From: Treponema sp.
GTDB lineage: Bacteria; Spirochaetota; Spirochaetia; Treponematales; Treponemataceae
Assembly: GCA_016288205.1 (NCBI GenBank)
Contig: JAEEYO010000074.1
Span: 27,910 to 91,909, forward strand
Direction: 5' to 3'
Length of the DNA stretch: 64,000 bases
The position numbers and the translations under genes are program-made. The notes beneath the pieces were generated by a model, which saw nothing but the letters and a program-made list of their open reading frames with translations, ran no database searches and was not told the origin of the DNA. Below are positions 8,465-16,837 of the stretch, one piece after another (position 1 is the first letter of the stretch; each line of letters starts with the position of its first letter).

Positions 8465-9769
8465 TTACAATCCCATTGTATTAGCAACCTGCTCCTTGAA
8501 AGCATCAAGAGCTTCTTCCTTTGTCTTCTCGCCCATCTGATAAGCGGTTACAGACTCTGTCCAAAGAGCTTCGATCTGCTGGTCGGTTCCCTGAGTAAGA
8601 GATCCGTCAACACCCTTTGCCATTTCGCAGAACTGTGCGTAGTGGTTCTGTCCACCAAGGAACGGCTCAGAGAATGTATCCTTAATCTTGTTCTGAACAT
8701 TGATGTTGCTTACAACGTCTCCAGACTCCTTAGCCATATTCTCAAGGAATGTGTCGTCTGTTGCGAGGTAGCGGATCAACTCCTTAGCAGCCTCGGGGTT
8801 CTTTGTTCCCTTGTAAGCACCAATCCAAGTACCACCCCAGCGATAAGGAGCGGGACCTGCACACATTGCCCAGTCACCAGATGTGTTGGGAGCGTTTGTC
8901 TTAAGAACATAGTGGAGACCCCAAGTCGGGAGGAAGTAGCACATAACCTCAACGTCTGCACCAGTCTCATCCTTAAGAGTTCCGTTCATACCAGCGAACC
9001 AACCTTCTGACCACTGTCCAACACCAGAAACAGCAAGCTTCTCATCTTCCATGAGCTTGCACATATCCATGTACTTCTCCATAGCGGGATCGATAACGAG
9101 CTTGTCGTTAACAACCCATGGCTGCTTGCGAGCACCCTTGTATGGCATGAAGAGGTCACCAGTTGTAGAAACGATTCTACACTTTCCCTCAGATGCTGCC
9201 TTGAGCTCACGAGCTGTAGCAAGGAATGTGTCGAGGTCACAAAGCTTCTTCTGTACTTCTACAGGATCATCTGTTCCCCAGTACTTCTTTGCAAGGCTTC
9301 TGTGATAGAAGAGAGCTCCAGGAGCTACCTGCCATGACATACCATAAACGTGTCCGTTATAGCTACCAACCTTTACAGGATAATCAGCAACCTTGTCCTT
9401 TACTTCTGCATAGAGGTCATCGAGCTCAAGAAGAAGTCCAGACTCAACATATTTGCGAACGAATGCGTCCTCAAGACCGAATACATCAGGAGCTCCATTT
9501 CCAGAAGCCAGAACGGGGTCCAGTTTGCTTGGGAACTGATCAGTTGGTGTGAATGAATACTCCAACTCTACATCCGGGTGAGTAGCCTTGTAGCCATAGC
9601 CTGGCTTGTTAAGGAATCCCTCGATCTCGTCAGTGAATGACCAAACAACCAACTTGTTGCTAGATGCCTTTCCATCAGCTTTCTTTCCAGCCTCATTTTT
9701 CTGGCAGCCCATAAAACCTGCCAAAGCTGCGCAAAGCACGGCACCAGCAATAATCCTTGATTTTTTCAT
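8465..9769 (-). CDS. Sugar ABC transporter substrate-binding lipoprotein
   Basis: 434 residues. The N-terminus is a lipoprotein signal: KKSR, a hydrophobic stretch, then FMGC with Cys22 as lipidation site. The mature part resembles MalE/family 1 extracellular binding proteins (NKLVVWSFTDEIEGF at about 38-52, then APDVFGLE). It would capture oligosaccharides and deliver them to the two downstream permeases. AGGAGG stands 7 nt before the ATG. First gene of the xylose locus transcript, under a promoter nearly identical to that of the GH43 operon. Confidence 0.93.
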   Translation of the reverse strand: MKKSRIIAGAVLCAALAGFMGCQKNEAGKKADGKASSNKLVVWSFTDEIEGFLNKPGYGYKATHPDVELEYSFTPTDQFPSKLDPVLASGNGAPDVFGLEDAFVRKYVESGLLLELDDLYAEVKDKVADYPVKVGSYNGHVYGMSWQVAPGALFYHRSLAKKYWGTDDPVEVQKKLCDLDTFLATARELKAASEGKCRIVSTTGDLFMPYKGARKQPWVVNDKLVIDPAMEKYMDMCKLMEDEKLAVSGVGQWSEGWFAGMNGTLKDETGADVEVMCYFLPTWGLHYVLKTNAPNTSGDWAMCAGPAPYRWGGTWIGAYKGTKNPEAAKELIRYLATDDTFLENMAKESGDVVSNINVQNKIKDTFSEPFLGGQNHYAQFCEMAKGVDGSLTQGTDQQIEALWTESVTAYQMGEKTKEEALDAFKEQVANTMGL

Positions 9770-9837
9770 TTTTGCCTCCTAAATTTGAAAAACCAATTCT
9801 TTTTCAGGCAAACGTCAATCTTACATGAGCAATGTCT

Positions 9838-9889
9838 GACCGACGATTGCACTTTCTTGTATTATACGGCAAGCTAGAATCATTGTCAA
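9838..9889 (-). promoter_or_regulatory. Promoter and degenerate operators of the ABC operon
   Basis: Minus strand TTGACA (9884-9889), 17-bp spacer, TATAAT (9861-9866). The block aligns closely with the GH43 promoter. CTTGCC is kept in the spacer and GCAATCG downstream of the -10 (9838-9852), but each palindrome has one decayed arm. I infer the same LacI regulator binds here more weakly. Confidence 0.75.
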
Positions 9890-9976
9890 ATACTTTTTTC
9901 TCTTTTTTTGATTTTTTTTCATATTTTTTCTTGATTTTTTTCACATGAGAATTATTTAATAGAAGAAAAAAATTTC

Positions 9977-10005
9977 TTGACAAACGGATGCATGTGGTGT
10001 AGAAT
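9977..10005 (+). promoter_or_regulatory. cysK promoter
   Basis: TTGACA (9977-9982), 17-bp spacer, TAGAAT (10000-10005). The leader before the ATG is about 63 nt and ends in a CGGAGG ribosome site. The A/T-rich stretch 10006-10045 has imperfect inverted elements (TTATAG/CTAGTAA) that might be a regulator site; I cannot assign it. Confidence 0.75.
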
Positions 10006-10074
10006 TTAAAACATACTAAACTTATAGGATTTCTAGTAAATTAAATCCCACAGGAAATCCCCGGAGGAAAAAAA

Positions 10075-11010
10075 ATGGCAGAGAAAATTGCAAAGAAGGT
10101 TACGGACCTCGTAGGACACACCCCCCTTCTGGAACTTACCAATATTGAGAAGAAACTCGGGCTCAAGGCACGTCTGCTCGCTAAGCTGGAATATCTGAAT
10201 CCGGCCGGAAGCGTAAAGGACAGGATAGGAAAGTCCATGATCGAGGAGGCTTTCAAGGCGGGAAAAATCAACGAAAAATCAGTCATCATAGAGCCGACAT
10301 CTGGAAACACCGGAATCGGACTCGCATCAGTTGCCGCAAGCTACGGACTCCGCTGCATTCTGACCATGCCCGAGACCATGTCCGTGGAGAGACGTGCGTT
10401 GCTCAAGGCTTACGGTGCGGAAATCGTCCTGACTGACGGAAGCGCTGGAATGAAGGGTGCCGTGGAAAAGGCAGAGGAGCTTTTGAAGACCACACCGAAC
10501 GCTTTCATCCCGGGTCAGTTTGAGAACCCCGTGAACCCCGAGACACACTACAAGACAACCGGCCCCGAAATCTGGGAGGACAGCGACGGTTCCGTGGATG
10601 TCTTCATCGCAGGAGTCGGAACAGGAGGAACAGTCTCCGGAGTAGGCAAATATCTAAAGGAAAAGAAATCCTCAGTGAAGGTCTATGCTGTGGAGCCGGC
10701 GACAAGCCCCTTGCTTTCCGAGGGACATGCGGGTCCTCACAAGATTCAGGGAATTGGAGCAAACTTCGTGCCCAAAACACTGGACAAGGATGTATACGAC
10801 GGAATCTACAAGGTGGAAAACGAGGCTGCCTTTGAAACCGGACGTCTGATCGGAAAAAGCGAGGGCGTGCTCGTGGGAATCTCCTCGGGGGCGGCTCTCT
10901 GGGCAGCGATTCAGGAAGCGAAGAAAAGCGAGAACGAGGGCAAAACCATAGTCGCGCTTCTTCCCGACACAGGGGACCGCTACCTCTCAACCCCGCTCTT
11001 CCAGGAGTAA
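10075..11010 (+). CDS. cysK: Cysteine synthase A
   Basis: O-acetylserine sulfhydrylase, a fold-type II PLP enzyme that makes L-cysteine from O-acetylserine and sulfide in the cytoplasm. 311 residues, the usual length. The PLP lysine lies in NPAGSVKDR (about residue 46), the substrate loop is PTSGNTGIG, and the phosphate-binding loop is GVGTGGTVSG. EGVLVGISSGAALWAA marks the C-terminal cofactor site. It has its own promoter and terminator, so it is monocistronic. No cysE is adjacent. Confidence 0.97.
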   Translation: MAEKIAKKVTDLVGHTPLLELTNIEKKLGLKARLLAKLEYLNPAGSVKDRIGKSMIEEAFKAGKINEKSVIIEPTSGNTGIGLASVAASYGLRCILTMPETMSVERRALLKAYGAEIVLTDGSAGMKGAVEKAEELLKTTPNAFIPGQFENPVNPETHYKTTGPEIWEDSDGSVDVFIAGVGTGGTVSGVGKYLKEKKSSVKVYAVEPATSPLLSEGHAGPHKIQGIGANFVPKTLDKDVYDGIYKVENEAAFETGRLIGKSEGVLVGISSGAALWAAIQEAKKSENEGKTIVALLPDTGDRYLSTPLFQE

Positions 11011-11097
11011 TCCTGAAGTAATTTCTTCTATATAATGTGGGGATTTCTGAAAACCCAGATTTTCGATTTCCCCAAACTTCCAGATAAAAAATTCAAC

Positions 11098-11136
11098 AAA
11101 AAATCCCCCTGCCACTCAAGGTAAGGGGGACTTTTA
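11098..11136 (+). terminator. Terminator of cysK
   Basis: CCCCC (11105-11109) pairs with GGGGG (11125-11129), extended by A/T pairs, followed by ACTTTTAATTT. The upstream A run lets it also act for the converging M48 gene. Confidence 0.75.
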
Positions 11137-11162
11137 ATTTCACGCTCTCATCGCAAACGGAA

Positions 11163-12029
11163 TCAGCCCTTTGACGAAAGTGAATAGCGTGCCGTTCTGT
11201 AGGAGGTCGTATCCTCCGGCATTTCGATTGATTTCAAGGCGAGTCTCACATTCGCAATTCTCTTCTTTGCGCTCGGGTGAGTCTTGAACATGCCTCCCTT
11301 TGACGAGGGAAGTGACTCAAGAATCTGCATCTGCGCAAGGATGTCAAGCATCGCATTCGGATTGTAACCCGCGGCAGCCATCAGCTTAAGTCCCATCTCG
11401 TCAGCGTCGTATTCCTGGGTCTGTGAGTATCCGCTCTTGAACATGCTTCCCATAACGTCGCCAACCATTCCGTCCAGTTCCGTCGCCATAACAGCGCTTG
11501 CGGTAGCCTTGAGTGCCGAAGTGAACCTGCTCGTCTTGATTGACTTGAGACTGTGCTTAAGGTGGATATGTCCGATCTCATGCGCCACAACAGCGGCAAG
11601 TCCGTCCTCAGACTTCGCACACTCAATCAGACCCGTGGTAATCAGTATGTGTCCGCCGGATGTGGAGAACGCGTTTACCTCGGAGCTGTCAAGGATTTTC
11701 ACATGGTAGCCGTTGTACGAATCCGGATTGTCGGAGTTCATTACAAGGACCTGACAGATTTTGTTCAGATAAGCCTCCAGACGGGGACTTGAGTAGGTCT
11801 TGTAGTTCGTAAGAAGATTGGCGGCAACCGAACGACCAATGTAATACTCGTTTTCCGGGGTAATTTCCTCGGTAGCCTTTGAGATGCTGTTGAATGCAGC
11901 CGCAGTGCTGTCATCCCCGACAGCGGAAGCGACAGAACCTAAAAATGCGAATCCGTCGGAAGTGGTGCATCCCGTAAACATGACAATAAGGGCAGACGCC
12001 GCAATTCCCAAAATTTTCTTTCCATTCAT
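11163..12029 (-). CDS. M48-family metallopeptidase lipoprotein
   Basis: 288 residues. The signal ends in a lipobox (VMFTGC, Cys21), so the protein is membrane-anchored outside the inner membrane. The zinc site is HEIGH (about 150-154) with a downstream Glu in QEYDADEMG (about 207). A family-typical VNAFSTSGGHILITTGLI precedes it. It resembles BepA/LoiP/YcaL-type envelope proteases, which clear misfolded outer-membrane proteins; that role is inferred. It lies 72 nt after the CYTH gene and may be co-transcribed. GGAG stands 9 nt before the ATG. Confidence 0.9.
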   Translation of the reverse strand: MNGKKILGIAASALIVMFTGCTTSDGFAFLGSVASAVGDDSTAAAFNSISKATEEITPENEYYIGRSVAANLLTNYKTYSSPRLEAYLNKICQVLVMNSDNPDSYNGYHVKILDSSEVNAFSTSGGHILITTGLIECAKSEDGLAAVVAHEIGHIHLKHSLKSIKTSRFTSALKATASAVMATELDGMVGDVMGSMFKSGYSQTQEYDADEMGLKLMAAAGYNPNAMLDILAQMQILESLPSSKGGMFKTHPSAKKRIANVRLALKSIEMPEDTTSYRTARYSLSSKG

Positions 12030-12100
12030 AAATAAACACTCCTGTCCCAGGGCAACCCCTGATTTTTTAAATTCTCAAAACTGACTCGGATTTCTCCCAA

Positions 12101-12724
12101 TCAATTTCCTCCGTTCTGGTTCATCTCTCTTGCCTCACGAAGCATATCGTTGTAATACCGTCTCTCAATCCTGTCTCTCGGAATCCCCGTCATGTCCAAA
12201 ATGTACTCCAGCTTGGACTGGTAGATTGAAATCTGGTTCTCGTCCGGGTCATCAGCAAGAATCTCTATCTCAAGGAAGTCACCCAGAGGAGGAACGTTGC
12301 ACAGCTCAAGGTTCACGGAAATCTTGCCGGAACCGTCACCGTCATCAAGAAGCATCGTCCACTCCATCACTTCCTTGTGCTTTTTCTGCAGGACCTCAAA
12401 TCCGCTGTCCCTCAAGAACAGCTCCAGAGGAACCGCACTGGAAATGGAACTCTCCTTCTCGTCATTGACCTCAATGCAGCATCCGTTGCTGTCAGTCCGA
12501 AGTTCCTTGTGCTTGTACGTCACTATGACACGCGGCTCGGTTGATCTGGCGTCATTCGGCCATCCACTTTCCCTGCGGATACGAAGCTTCTTTTGTTTTT
12601 TTCCTTTCATACCCCAGTAGCAGTCATCTCTTACGAGACAACCCTGGTACGAGGCGATTTTATCCAGCACTTCCGTCAGAGTCTTCCGGTCATCAACGTG
12701 AGCCTTAAGTTCAATTTCCGTCAT
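12101..12724 (-). CDS. CYTH-domain protein
   Basis: 207 residues with the diagnostic ExExK motif at the extreme N-terminus (E3-I-E5-L-K7) and the alternating charged strands of a CYTH triphosphate tunnel (RIRRESG, VIVTYKHKE, EIEILADD). Family members are CyaB-type adenylate cyclases, thiamine triphosphatases or inorganic triphosphatases; the sequence does not decide which. No ribosome site is present. Instead a -10 box ends 6 nt before the ATG, so the mRNA is probably leaderless. A possible two-gene unit with the M48 peptidase. Confidence 0.88.
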   Translation of the reverse strand: MTEIELKAHVDDRKTLTEVLDKIASYQGCLVRDDCYWGMKGKKQKKLRIRRESGWPNDARSTEPRVIVTYKHKELRTDSNGCCIEVNDEKESSISSAVPLELFLRDSGFEVLQKKHKEVMEWTMLLDDGDGSGKISVNLELCNVPPLGDFLEIEILADDPDENQISIYQSKLEYILDMTGIPRDRIERRYYNDMLREAREMNQNGGN

Positions 12725-12759
12725 ACTTATATTGTACAGCGAAAAGCCGCTAATATCAA
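12725..12759 (-). promoter_or_regulatory. Leaderless promoter of the CYTH gene
   Basis: Minus strand TTGATA (12754-12759), 17-bp spacer, TACAAT (12731-12736), then ATAAGT and ATG. With initiation 7 nt after the -10, transcription starts at the A of the start codon. Confidence 0.8.
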
Positions 12760-12931
12760 GCGAAAATATTTTCTATTATAAAAAACAACGCTCAGACCGG
12801 AAAGTTACAGATTTATTCCCCGGCGGCCCTGATGAATTCCGTTCATTTTCTTCTATGTATAATATAGCACGATTTATCCGTCCGGTTAAAAAAAACACGA
12901 AACTCCCGTTAACTGACACATTTCACTTCCC

Positions 12932-12960
12932 TTTACAAATTCCCCCGATTCCTGTACAAT
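12932..12960 (+). promoter_or_regulatory. Leaderless promoter of the HAD gene
   Basis: TTTACA (12932-12937), 17-bp spacer, TACAAT (12955-12960), then TTCCGC and ATG at 12967. No Shine-Dalgarno sequence is present. Confidence 0.8.
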
Positions 12961-12966
12961 TTCCGC

Positions 12967-13812
12967 ATGGCAAAAGAAAGCGACAAACCACAGGGAAAAC
13001 TTCCCGCAAAAATCATCGCGCTGGATCTGGACGACACCCTCCTTGACTCTCACCAGCAGATAAGCGAAGAAAATGTCCGTGCGTTGAGACGTGCGGCTGC
13101 TCTTGGAATCTACGTTGTGCTCTGCTCAGGACGCGCGGAGGATGCGATTCTCCCCTTCGTAAGACGGCTTGAGATTGCGGGGACACAATCAGGAAGATAC
13201 ATAATCGCGGTAAACGGATGCTCGGTGTTTGACCTGCACGAAAGAAAGCGAATCTACAACAAGACGGTCGCCCCGGAAATCCTGCTTCATGCGAACAAGC
13301 GCGCAAAGGAATTCGGACTTGTCACAGAGGTTTACGAACCCGACACAATCCACACTGAACAAGAGACCGAATGGACAAGGCTTGACTCTGACCTCTGCCA
13401 CATCAGGCTGAACGTGGTCCCGGATTACGAGACATTTCTCAAGCAGGGATTCGTAAAAATGCTGATTCCCGGAGACCCAGACCTTCTTCAAAAATTACAG
13501 GCCGTGCTCAAATCTGATTTCGGAAACACCGCGAACGTCTTTATCTCCAAGCCCTATTTCCTTGAGATTCTTCCACCGGACTGCGGCAAGGGAGAGGCAA
13601 TCAGCTGGCTTTCTGACCACATCGGACTGCCCCCCGGAACGACCATGGGATTCGGAGACAGCATGAACGACGAGAGCATGATAAGAAAATGTGCGTTCGG
13701 AATCGCCATGAAAAACGGACTTCAGGAAATCAAGGACATGGCAGCCTTTGTGACGGAAAAGACAAACGACGAGAGCGGCGTGGGAGACTTCATCAACAAA
13801 TACGTGCTTTGA
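12967..13812 (+). CDS. Cof-type HAD phosphatase
   Basis: 281 residues, HAD superfamily subclass IIB (Cof/YbiV type), cytoplasmic phosphatase acting on small phosphorylated metabolites. Motif I is LDLDDTLLD (about 17-25) with the nucleophile Asp, motif II is LCSGR, and motif IV is GFGDSMNDESM (about 219-229). The cap domain lies between motifs II and III. The substrate cannot be told from sequence; sugar phosphates or flavin/PLP are typical. The ATG is leaderless, and the stop codon is followed at once by a GTGGAAAGT-type repeat. Confidence 0.93.
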   Translation: MAKESDKPQGKLPAKIIALDLDDTLLDSHQQISEENVRALRRAAALGIYVVLCSGRAEDAILPFVRRLEIAGTQSGRYIIAVNGCSVFDLHERKRIYNKTVAPEILLHANKRAKEFGLVTEVYEPDTIHTEQETEWTRLDSDLCHIRLNVVPDYETFLKQGFVKMLIPGDPDLLQKLQAVLKSDFGNTANVFISKPYFLEILPPDCGKGEAISWLSDHIGLPPGTTMGFGDSMNDESMIRKCAFGIAMKNGLQEIKDMAAFVTEKTNDESGVGDFINKYVL

Positions 13813-13872
13813 AAGCGGAAAGTTGCGAGTGGAAAGATGAAAGTGGAGAGTGGAAAGTTGACAATTGAGAGT
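13810..13872 (+). repeat. Post-stop GTGGAAAGT repeat, copy 1
   Basis: Begins at the TGA of the HAD gene. It contains degenerate units GCGGAAAGTTGC, GTGGAAAGATG, GTGGAGA and GTGGAAAGTTGA in the sense orientation of that gene. Related copies follow four other genes in the window. Confidence 0.8.
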
Positions 13873-13910
13873 TTATAATGGATAATTAAAAAATACCAAC
13901 GGAGGATTTT

Positions 13911-15185
13911 ATGTATTTGACTTATGCGGTCTACGGACTTTGCATTTTGCTTTTGATTTGGGGCGGAAAGTTTGCGGGATTCAAGAGCACTCAGTTCCAT
14001 GAGGATTCCACCTCGCTTGAGATTACGAAATCACTTCGCGGATTCGCTGCCCTCGGCGTGATTCTGCACCATGTGTCCCAGGAGAGTGCGTTTCAGTGGG
14101 CGAACGGAGGACACGGAAAACCGGGAGAGCTCGCAATCTTCGTGAACGCGGGATATCTTTTCGTGGCAATCTTCTTTTTCTGCTCAGGATTCGGACTCAT
14201 CAAAAGCCTTGAGACAAAGCCCGACTACTTCAAGACCTTTTTGAAAAAACGCGTCCTCAAGGGTCTCGTGATTCCCTATTACGTGAGCATAGTGATTTAT
14301 GGAATCTTCCGTTTCGCAATGGGCGAGAAACTTCCGGTGGCGCAGTGGATTACGAATTTCCTCGGCGTTACGATGATGAACGAGTACGCATGGTATCCTG
14401 TCATCGCGGGAATTCTTTACGTCGCCTTCTACCTGATTTTCAAGAACATCAAGAATCAGAAAGTCTGCTTCACCCTGATGGCGCTCGTCATAATTCTTCT
14501 CGGCATGATTTTCTGCGTGAATGGACATTTCGCTTGGTGGGCGGGTCCGAAGAACTGGTGGATCGGACGTCATCCTGAGTTCCAGCCTAAATGGTGGATG
14601 CAGCAGAAGGTTCTTCTCATTTCCGGCGAATGGTGGGTGAACTCAGCCCCGGCACTTTTCATCGGAATGCTCTTCGCACGCTTTGAGGATAAAATCCGCG
14701 TCTGGTTCAAAAAGCTCTACTGGGTAAAACTGCTCGCCGTGATTGTTGTCACCGCCGCTCTTTATGTGCTTGCCGGATTCGTTCAGTACAAGTTCGGATA
14801 TTGGACTGAGTACAGCGGAAACGGCCCCGACATCGTAAAAAAGATTATAACCTATTTCGGTCAGATTCCTTTCAGCATGGTTTTCGTCATCCTGATTTTC
14901 ACGGTCATGCTCAAATACAGGGCGACAAATCCAGTGAGCCGCTTCTTCGGAAAGATGTCGCTTGAAACCTACATGATGAACCTGATTGCAATCACCGTAT
15001 TCCGCTTCCTGATTTACGCGAAGGGAAACTCATGGCAGCCGACACCAATCTACAAGGCAGGACGCTACAATCTGGCCCTTTATCTTGTTGCGGTTCTCGC
15101 AGGCACGATTCTTCTCGCGTTCATCTACAAATTCCTGTGCTCGCTAGTCTCGGGAACGTGGAAAAGAAAACGAGTGGAAAGTTGA
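13911..15185 (+). CDS. Acyltransferase 3 family membrane protein
   Basis: 424 residues with about ten membrane segments; the first is residues 1-18. The family signature is SLRGFAALGVILHHVSQES (about 42-60), with the catalytic His in LHH, then SGFGLIKS. Such OafA/WecH-like enzymes acylate surface sugars or lipids at the inner membrane; the acceptor is unknown. GGAGG stands 8 nt before the ATG. The last codons and the stop (VES then TGA) lie inside a GTGGAAAGTTGA repeat unit, so the repeat appears to have supplied the C-terminus. Confidence 0.88.
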   Translation: MYLTYAVYGLCILLLIWGGKFAGFKSTQFHEDSTSLEITKSLRGFAALGVILHHVSQESAFQWANGGHGKPGELAIFVNAGYLFVAIFFFCSGFGLIKSLETKPDYFKTFLKKRVLKGLVIPYYVSIVIYGIFRFAMGEKLPVAQWITNFLGVTMMNEYAWYPVIAGILYVAFYLIFKNIKNQKVCFTLMALVIILLGMIFCVNGHFAWWAGPKNWWIGRHPEFQPKWWMQQKVLLISGEWWVNSAPALFIGMLFARFEDKIRVWFKKLYWVKLLAVIVVTAALYVLAGFVQYKFGYWTEYSGNGPDIVKKIITYFGQIPFSMVFVILIFTVMLKYRATNPVSRFFGKMSLETYMMNLIAITVFRFLIYAKGNSWQPTPIYKAGRYNLALYLVAVLAGTILLAFIYKFLCSLVSGTWKRKRVES

Positions 15186-15205
15186 GAGTGGAAAGTGGAA
15201 AGATT
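15173..15205 (+). repeat. Post-stop GTGGAAAGT repeat, copy 2
   Basis: GTGGAAAGTTGAGAGTGGAA followed by AGTGGAAAG. The first unit carries the stop codon of the acyltransferase gene. Nearly identical to the copy after the 97-residue membrane protein gene at 26.75 kb. Confidence 0.85.
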
Positions 15206-15206
15206 G

Positions 15207-15236
15207 TCGGAGCGGTTTTTTATCCACCGCATTCCG
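15207..15236. terminator. Hairpin between converging genes
   Basis: TCGGAGCGGT pairs with ACCGC..TCCGA (2-nt bulge) between the ends of the acyltransferase and ANT(6)-like genes. It is likely a shared terminator, although neither side has a long T run. Confidence 0.5.
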
Positions 15237-15237
15237 A

Positions 15238-16113
15238 TCATTTGATTTTTCCGGCACGGACTTTTTTCATGTAATCCGTAATGCCCTTCTTTTCCATTAC
15301 GTCGTAAATGAAATTCAGTTTTTCGGCGACGAAGAGGGCGGCGGTCGAGAAGAGTCTCAGCATCTCAAACGCGGCATTCCACATTGCTTCCGTTTCTGCA
15401 GTGGGATAGGTGGCAAGGAGGCTTTCGTAGAGCTCCGGCGGGAGATAGTGCTTGAACCACTTCCCCTCTTTGCCCGCTGACACATTGAAATCATTCGCGG
15501 CACCGACATACCACTCAAGCATCAAAGTGAGCATGTCGCGCACGTAATGATTGAGCATTTTCATCGCATAGTTAACCTCATCCCTCGCGATTCCCTTTGC
15601 CACGTTGTTCATGCACCAGTGGAATTCATTGCAGCAGTCGGCGAACATTTCGTCTGTCGGCTCCTTTATGTGCCAGTATTTTCCCCCGTCCAGATTTTCA
15701 TTCCATCCTTCGAAACGGGAGTCCTTGTCAAGAAGAACTATCATAGGCTCTGTTTCGGATTCCAATAATGCAGAACCCACGTCCTTGATGCACAAATCAA
15801 TGCGGTTGCCATCGGGAAAAAGCATGAGGTAAACAAAAGTTCCGTTATCATCGGGAGGAATCAAGTGCATGGACTCAGGTTTCTGCATCAGTGAGGGAGT
15901 CCCGAAGTTTTCCTTGATCCAGCGGTCGTTGTCCCAAAACGGAGAGACATCATCCACAAAATAAGTGATGTCGAAATCCTGGAAAGCATCTGGAGGACAC
16001 TCAGGATTTGCCCTTGAGCCGCCCATGCCCACAGCACGGATCCGATCATCTTTTTCCGCCACGCTCAGAATCAATGAAATCATCTCATCAGATGTCCGCA
16101 TGTTTGCTCCCAT
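15238..16113 (-). CDS. Aminoglycoside 6-adenylyltransferase family protein
   Basis: 291 residues resembling ANT(6)/AadE-AadK streptomycin adenylyltransferases. Traits: MRTSDEMISLILSVA at the start, the nucleotidyltransferase motif GGSRANPE (about 30-37), DFDITYFV with the metal-binding Asp pair (about 46-53), and the C-terminal helical region with NYAMKMLNHYVRDMLTLML. It would transfer AMP to the 6-hydroxyl of streptomycin; resistance is not shown. The first ATG (16113) nearly abuts the stop of the GNAT gene, and a second in-frame ATG (16101, GGGAG upstream) matches the start of homologues. The two genes form an operon. No mobile element is adjacent. Confidence 0.85.
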   Translation of the reverse strand: MGANMRTSDEMISLILSVAEKDDRIRAVGMGGSRANPECPPDAFQDFDITYFVDDVSPFWDNDRWIKENFGTPSLMQKPESMHLIPPDDNGTFVYLMLFPDGNRIDLCIKDVGSALLESETEPMIVLLDKDSRFEGWNENLDGGKYWHIKEPTDEMFADCCNEFHWCMNNVAKGIARDEVNYAMKMLNHYVRDMLTLMLEWYVGAANDFNVSAGKEGKWFKHYLPPELYESLLATYPTAETEAMWNAAFEMLRLFSTAALFVAEKLNFIYDVMEKKGITDYMKKVRAGKIK

Positions 16114-16114
16114 A

Positions 16115-16714
16115 TCAAATCCCCCTTTTGAAAATGTACGTCCAGTATTTATCGTCGCCTTCGCTGAAACGCTCGTACTCTTCCTTGCTCAGAAGCGAGA
16201 ATCCGTGCCTGATGTACCACTCCCAGTTGCAGTCGCAGTCAGTCCACAGAAAAAGATTTTTCCATCCCTCGCCCCGCAATCTCTCAAGGACAGACTCAAG
16301 AAGAATGGAGCCCGCGCCGCTTTTTCTGCTCACGAAAAGGGTCATCTGAATGTCGCTCTCTTTCATCAGGCTCCTCGTGCGCTCGTCCATAATGTCAATG
16401 TACTCAGTGCTAAGGCTGAGGGGAATCATCGCGTCGTCCGGGTACTTGAAATTTTCGGAAAGCCACTCGGCTGCCTTGTTCAAGTCAGTCTTCCTTGCGA
16501 AAAAAGCAGCTGAAAGAAAAGTGCCGTCGTTTTTGTCCACGAGCTGAAACCTGTAGTCATTTTCAAAGATATTGTTGCGGACGATATTCTCCACAGAAAA
16601 GCGTCTGTACTCTTCGTCACCATAAGGCGCGCACCACATGGGCGTAAGGACATCCAGCATAAACGGAATGTTCCTCATGTCAAAAGTCTCCACGCTGATA
16701 TTTTCCGATTGCAT
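16115..16714 (-). CDS. GNAT-family N-acetyltransferase
   Basis: 199 residues from the ATG that follows GGAGG; longer upstream starts lack a ribosome site. The acetyl-CoA motif lies near the C-terminus (SRKSGAGSILLESVLERLRG), followed by LWTDCDCNWEWYIRHGF, a typical GNAT end with the Tyr/His-Gly-Phe strand. The N-terminal half is variable. It is translationally close to the ANT(6)-like gene, so it might modify the same kind of drug, but the substrate is unknown. A promoter lies 24 nt upstream. Confidence 0.8.
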   Translation of the reverse strand: MQSENISVETFDMRNIPFMLDVLTPMWCAPYGDEEYRRFSVENIVRNNIFENDYRFQLVDKNDGTFLSAAFFARKTDLNKAAEWLSENFKYPDDAMIPLSLSTEYIDIMDERTRSLMKESDIQMTLFVSRKSGAGSILLESVLERLRGEGWKNLFLWTDCDCNWEWYIRHGFSLLSKEEYERFSEGDDKYWTYIFKRGI

Positions 16715-16737
16715 TTTCCACGCCTCCATGCGGTCAA

Positions 16738-16766
16738 ATATTACCACTTGAAGCAAAAATCTTCAA
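16738..16766 (-). promoter_or_regulatory. Promoter of the GNAT-ANT(6) pair
   Basis: Minus strand TTGAAG (16761-16766), 17-bp spacer, TAATAT (16738-16743). Confidence 0.6.
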
Positions 16767-16802
16767 TAGAGGAATGAGGGCCTAGAATTCCCAATTTTGC
16801 AC

Positions 16803-16831
16803 TTCCATTTTTCCAATCTGTGTAATATAAT
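16803..16831 (+). promoter_or_regulatory. Putative promoter of the alpha-galactosidase gene
   Basis: A perfect TATAAT (16826-16831) ends 6 nt before the ATG at 16838. The -35 at 17-bp spacing is weak (TTCCAT). The AAGGA before the ATG is too close to act well as a ribosome site, so the gene may be leaderless. Confidence 0.55.
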
Positions 16832-16837
16832 CAAGGA

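Noticed and set aside
15238..16756. Recently acquired resistance island
   Set aside because: No insertion sequence, integrase or shift in composition is visible around the ANT(6)-like and GNAT genes.
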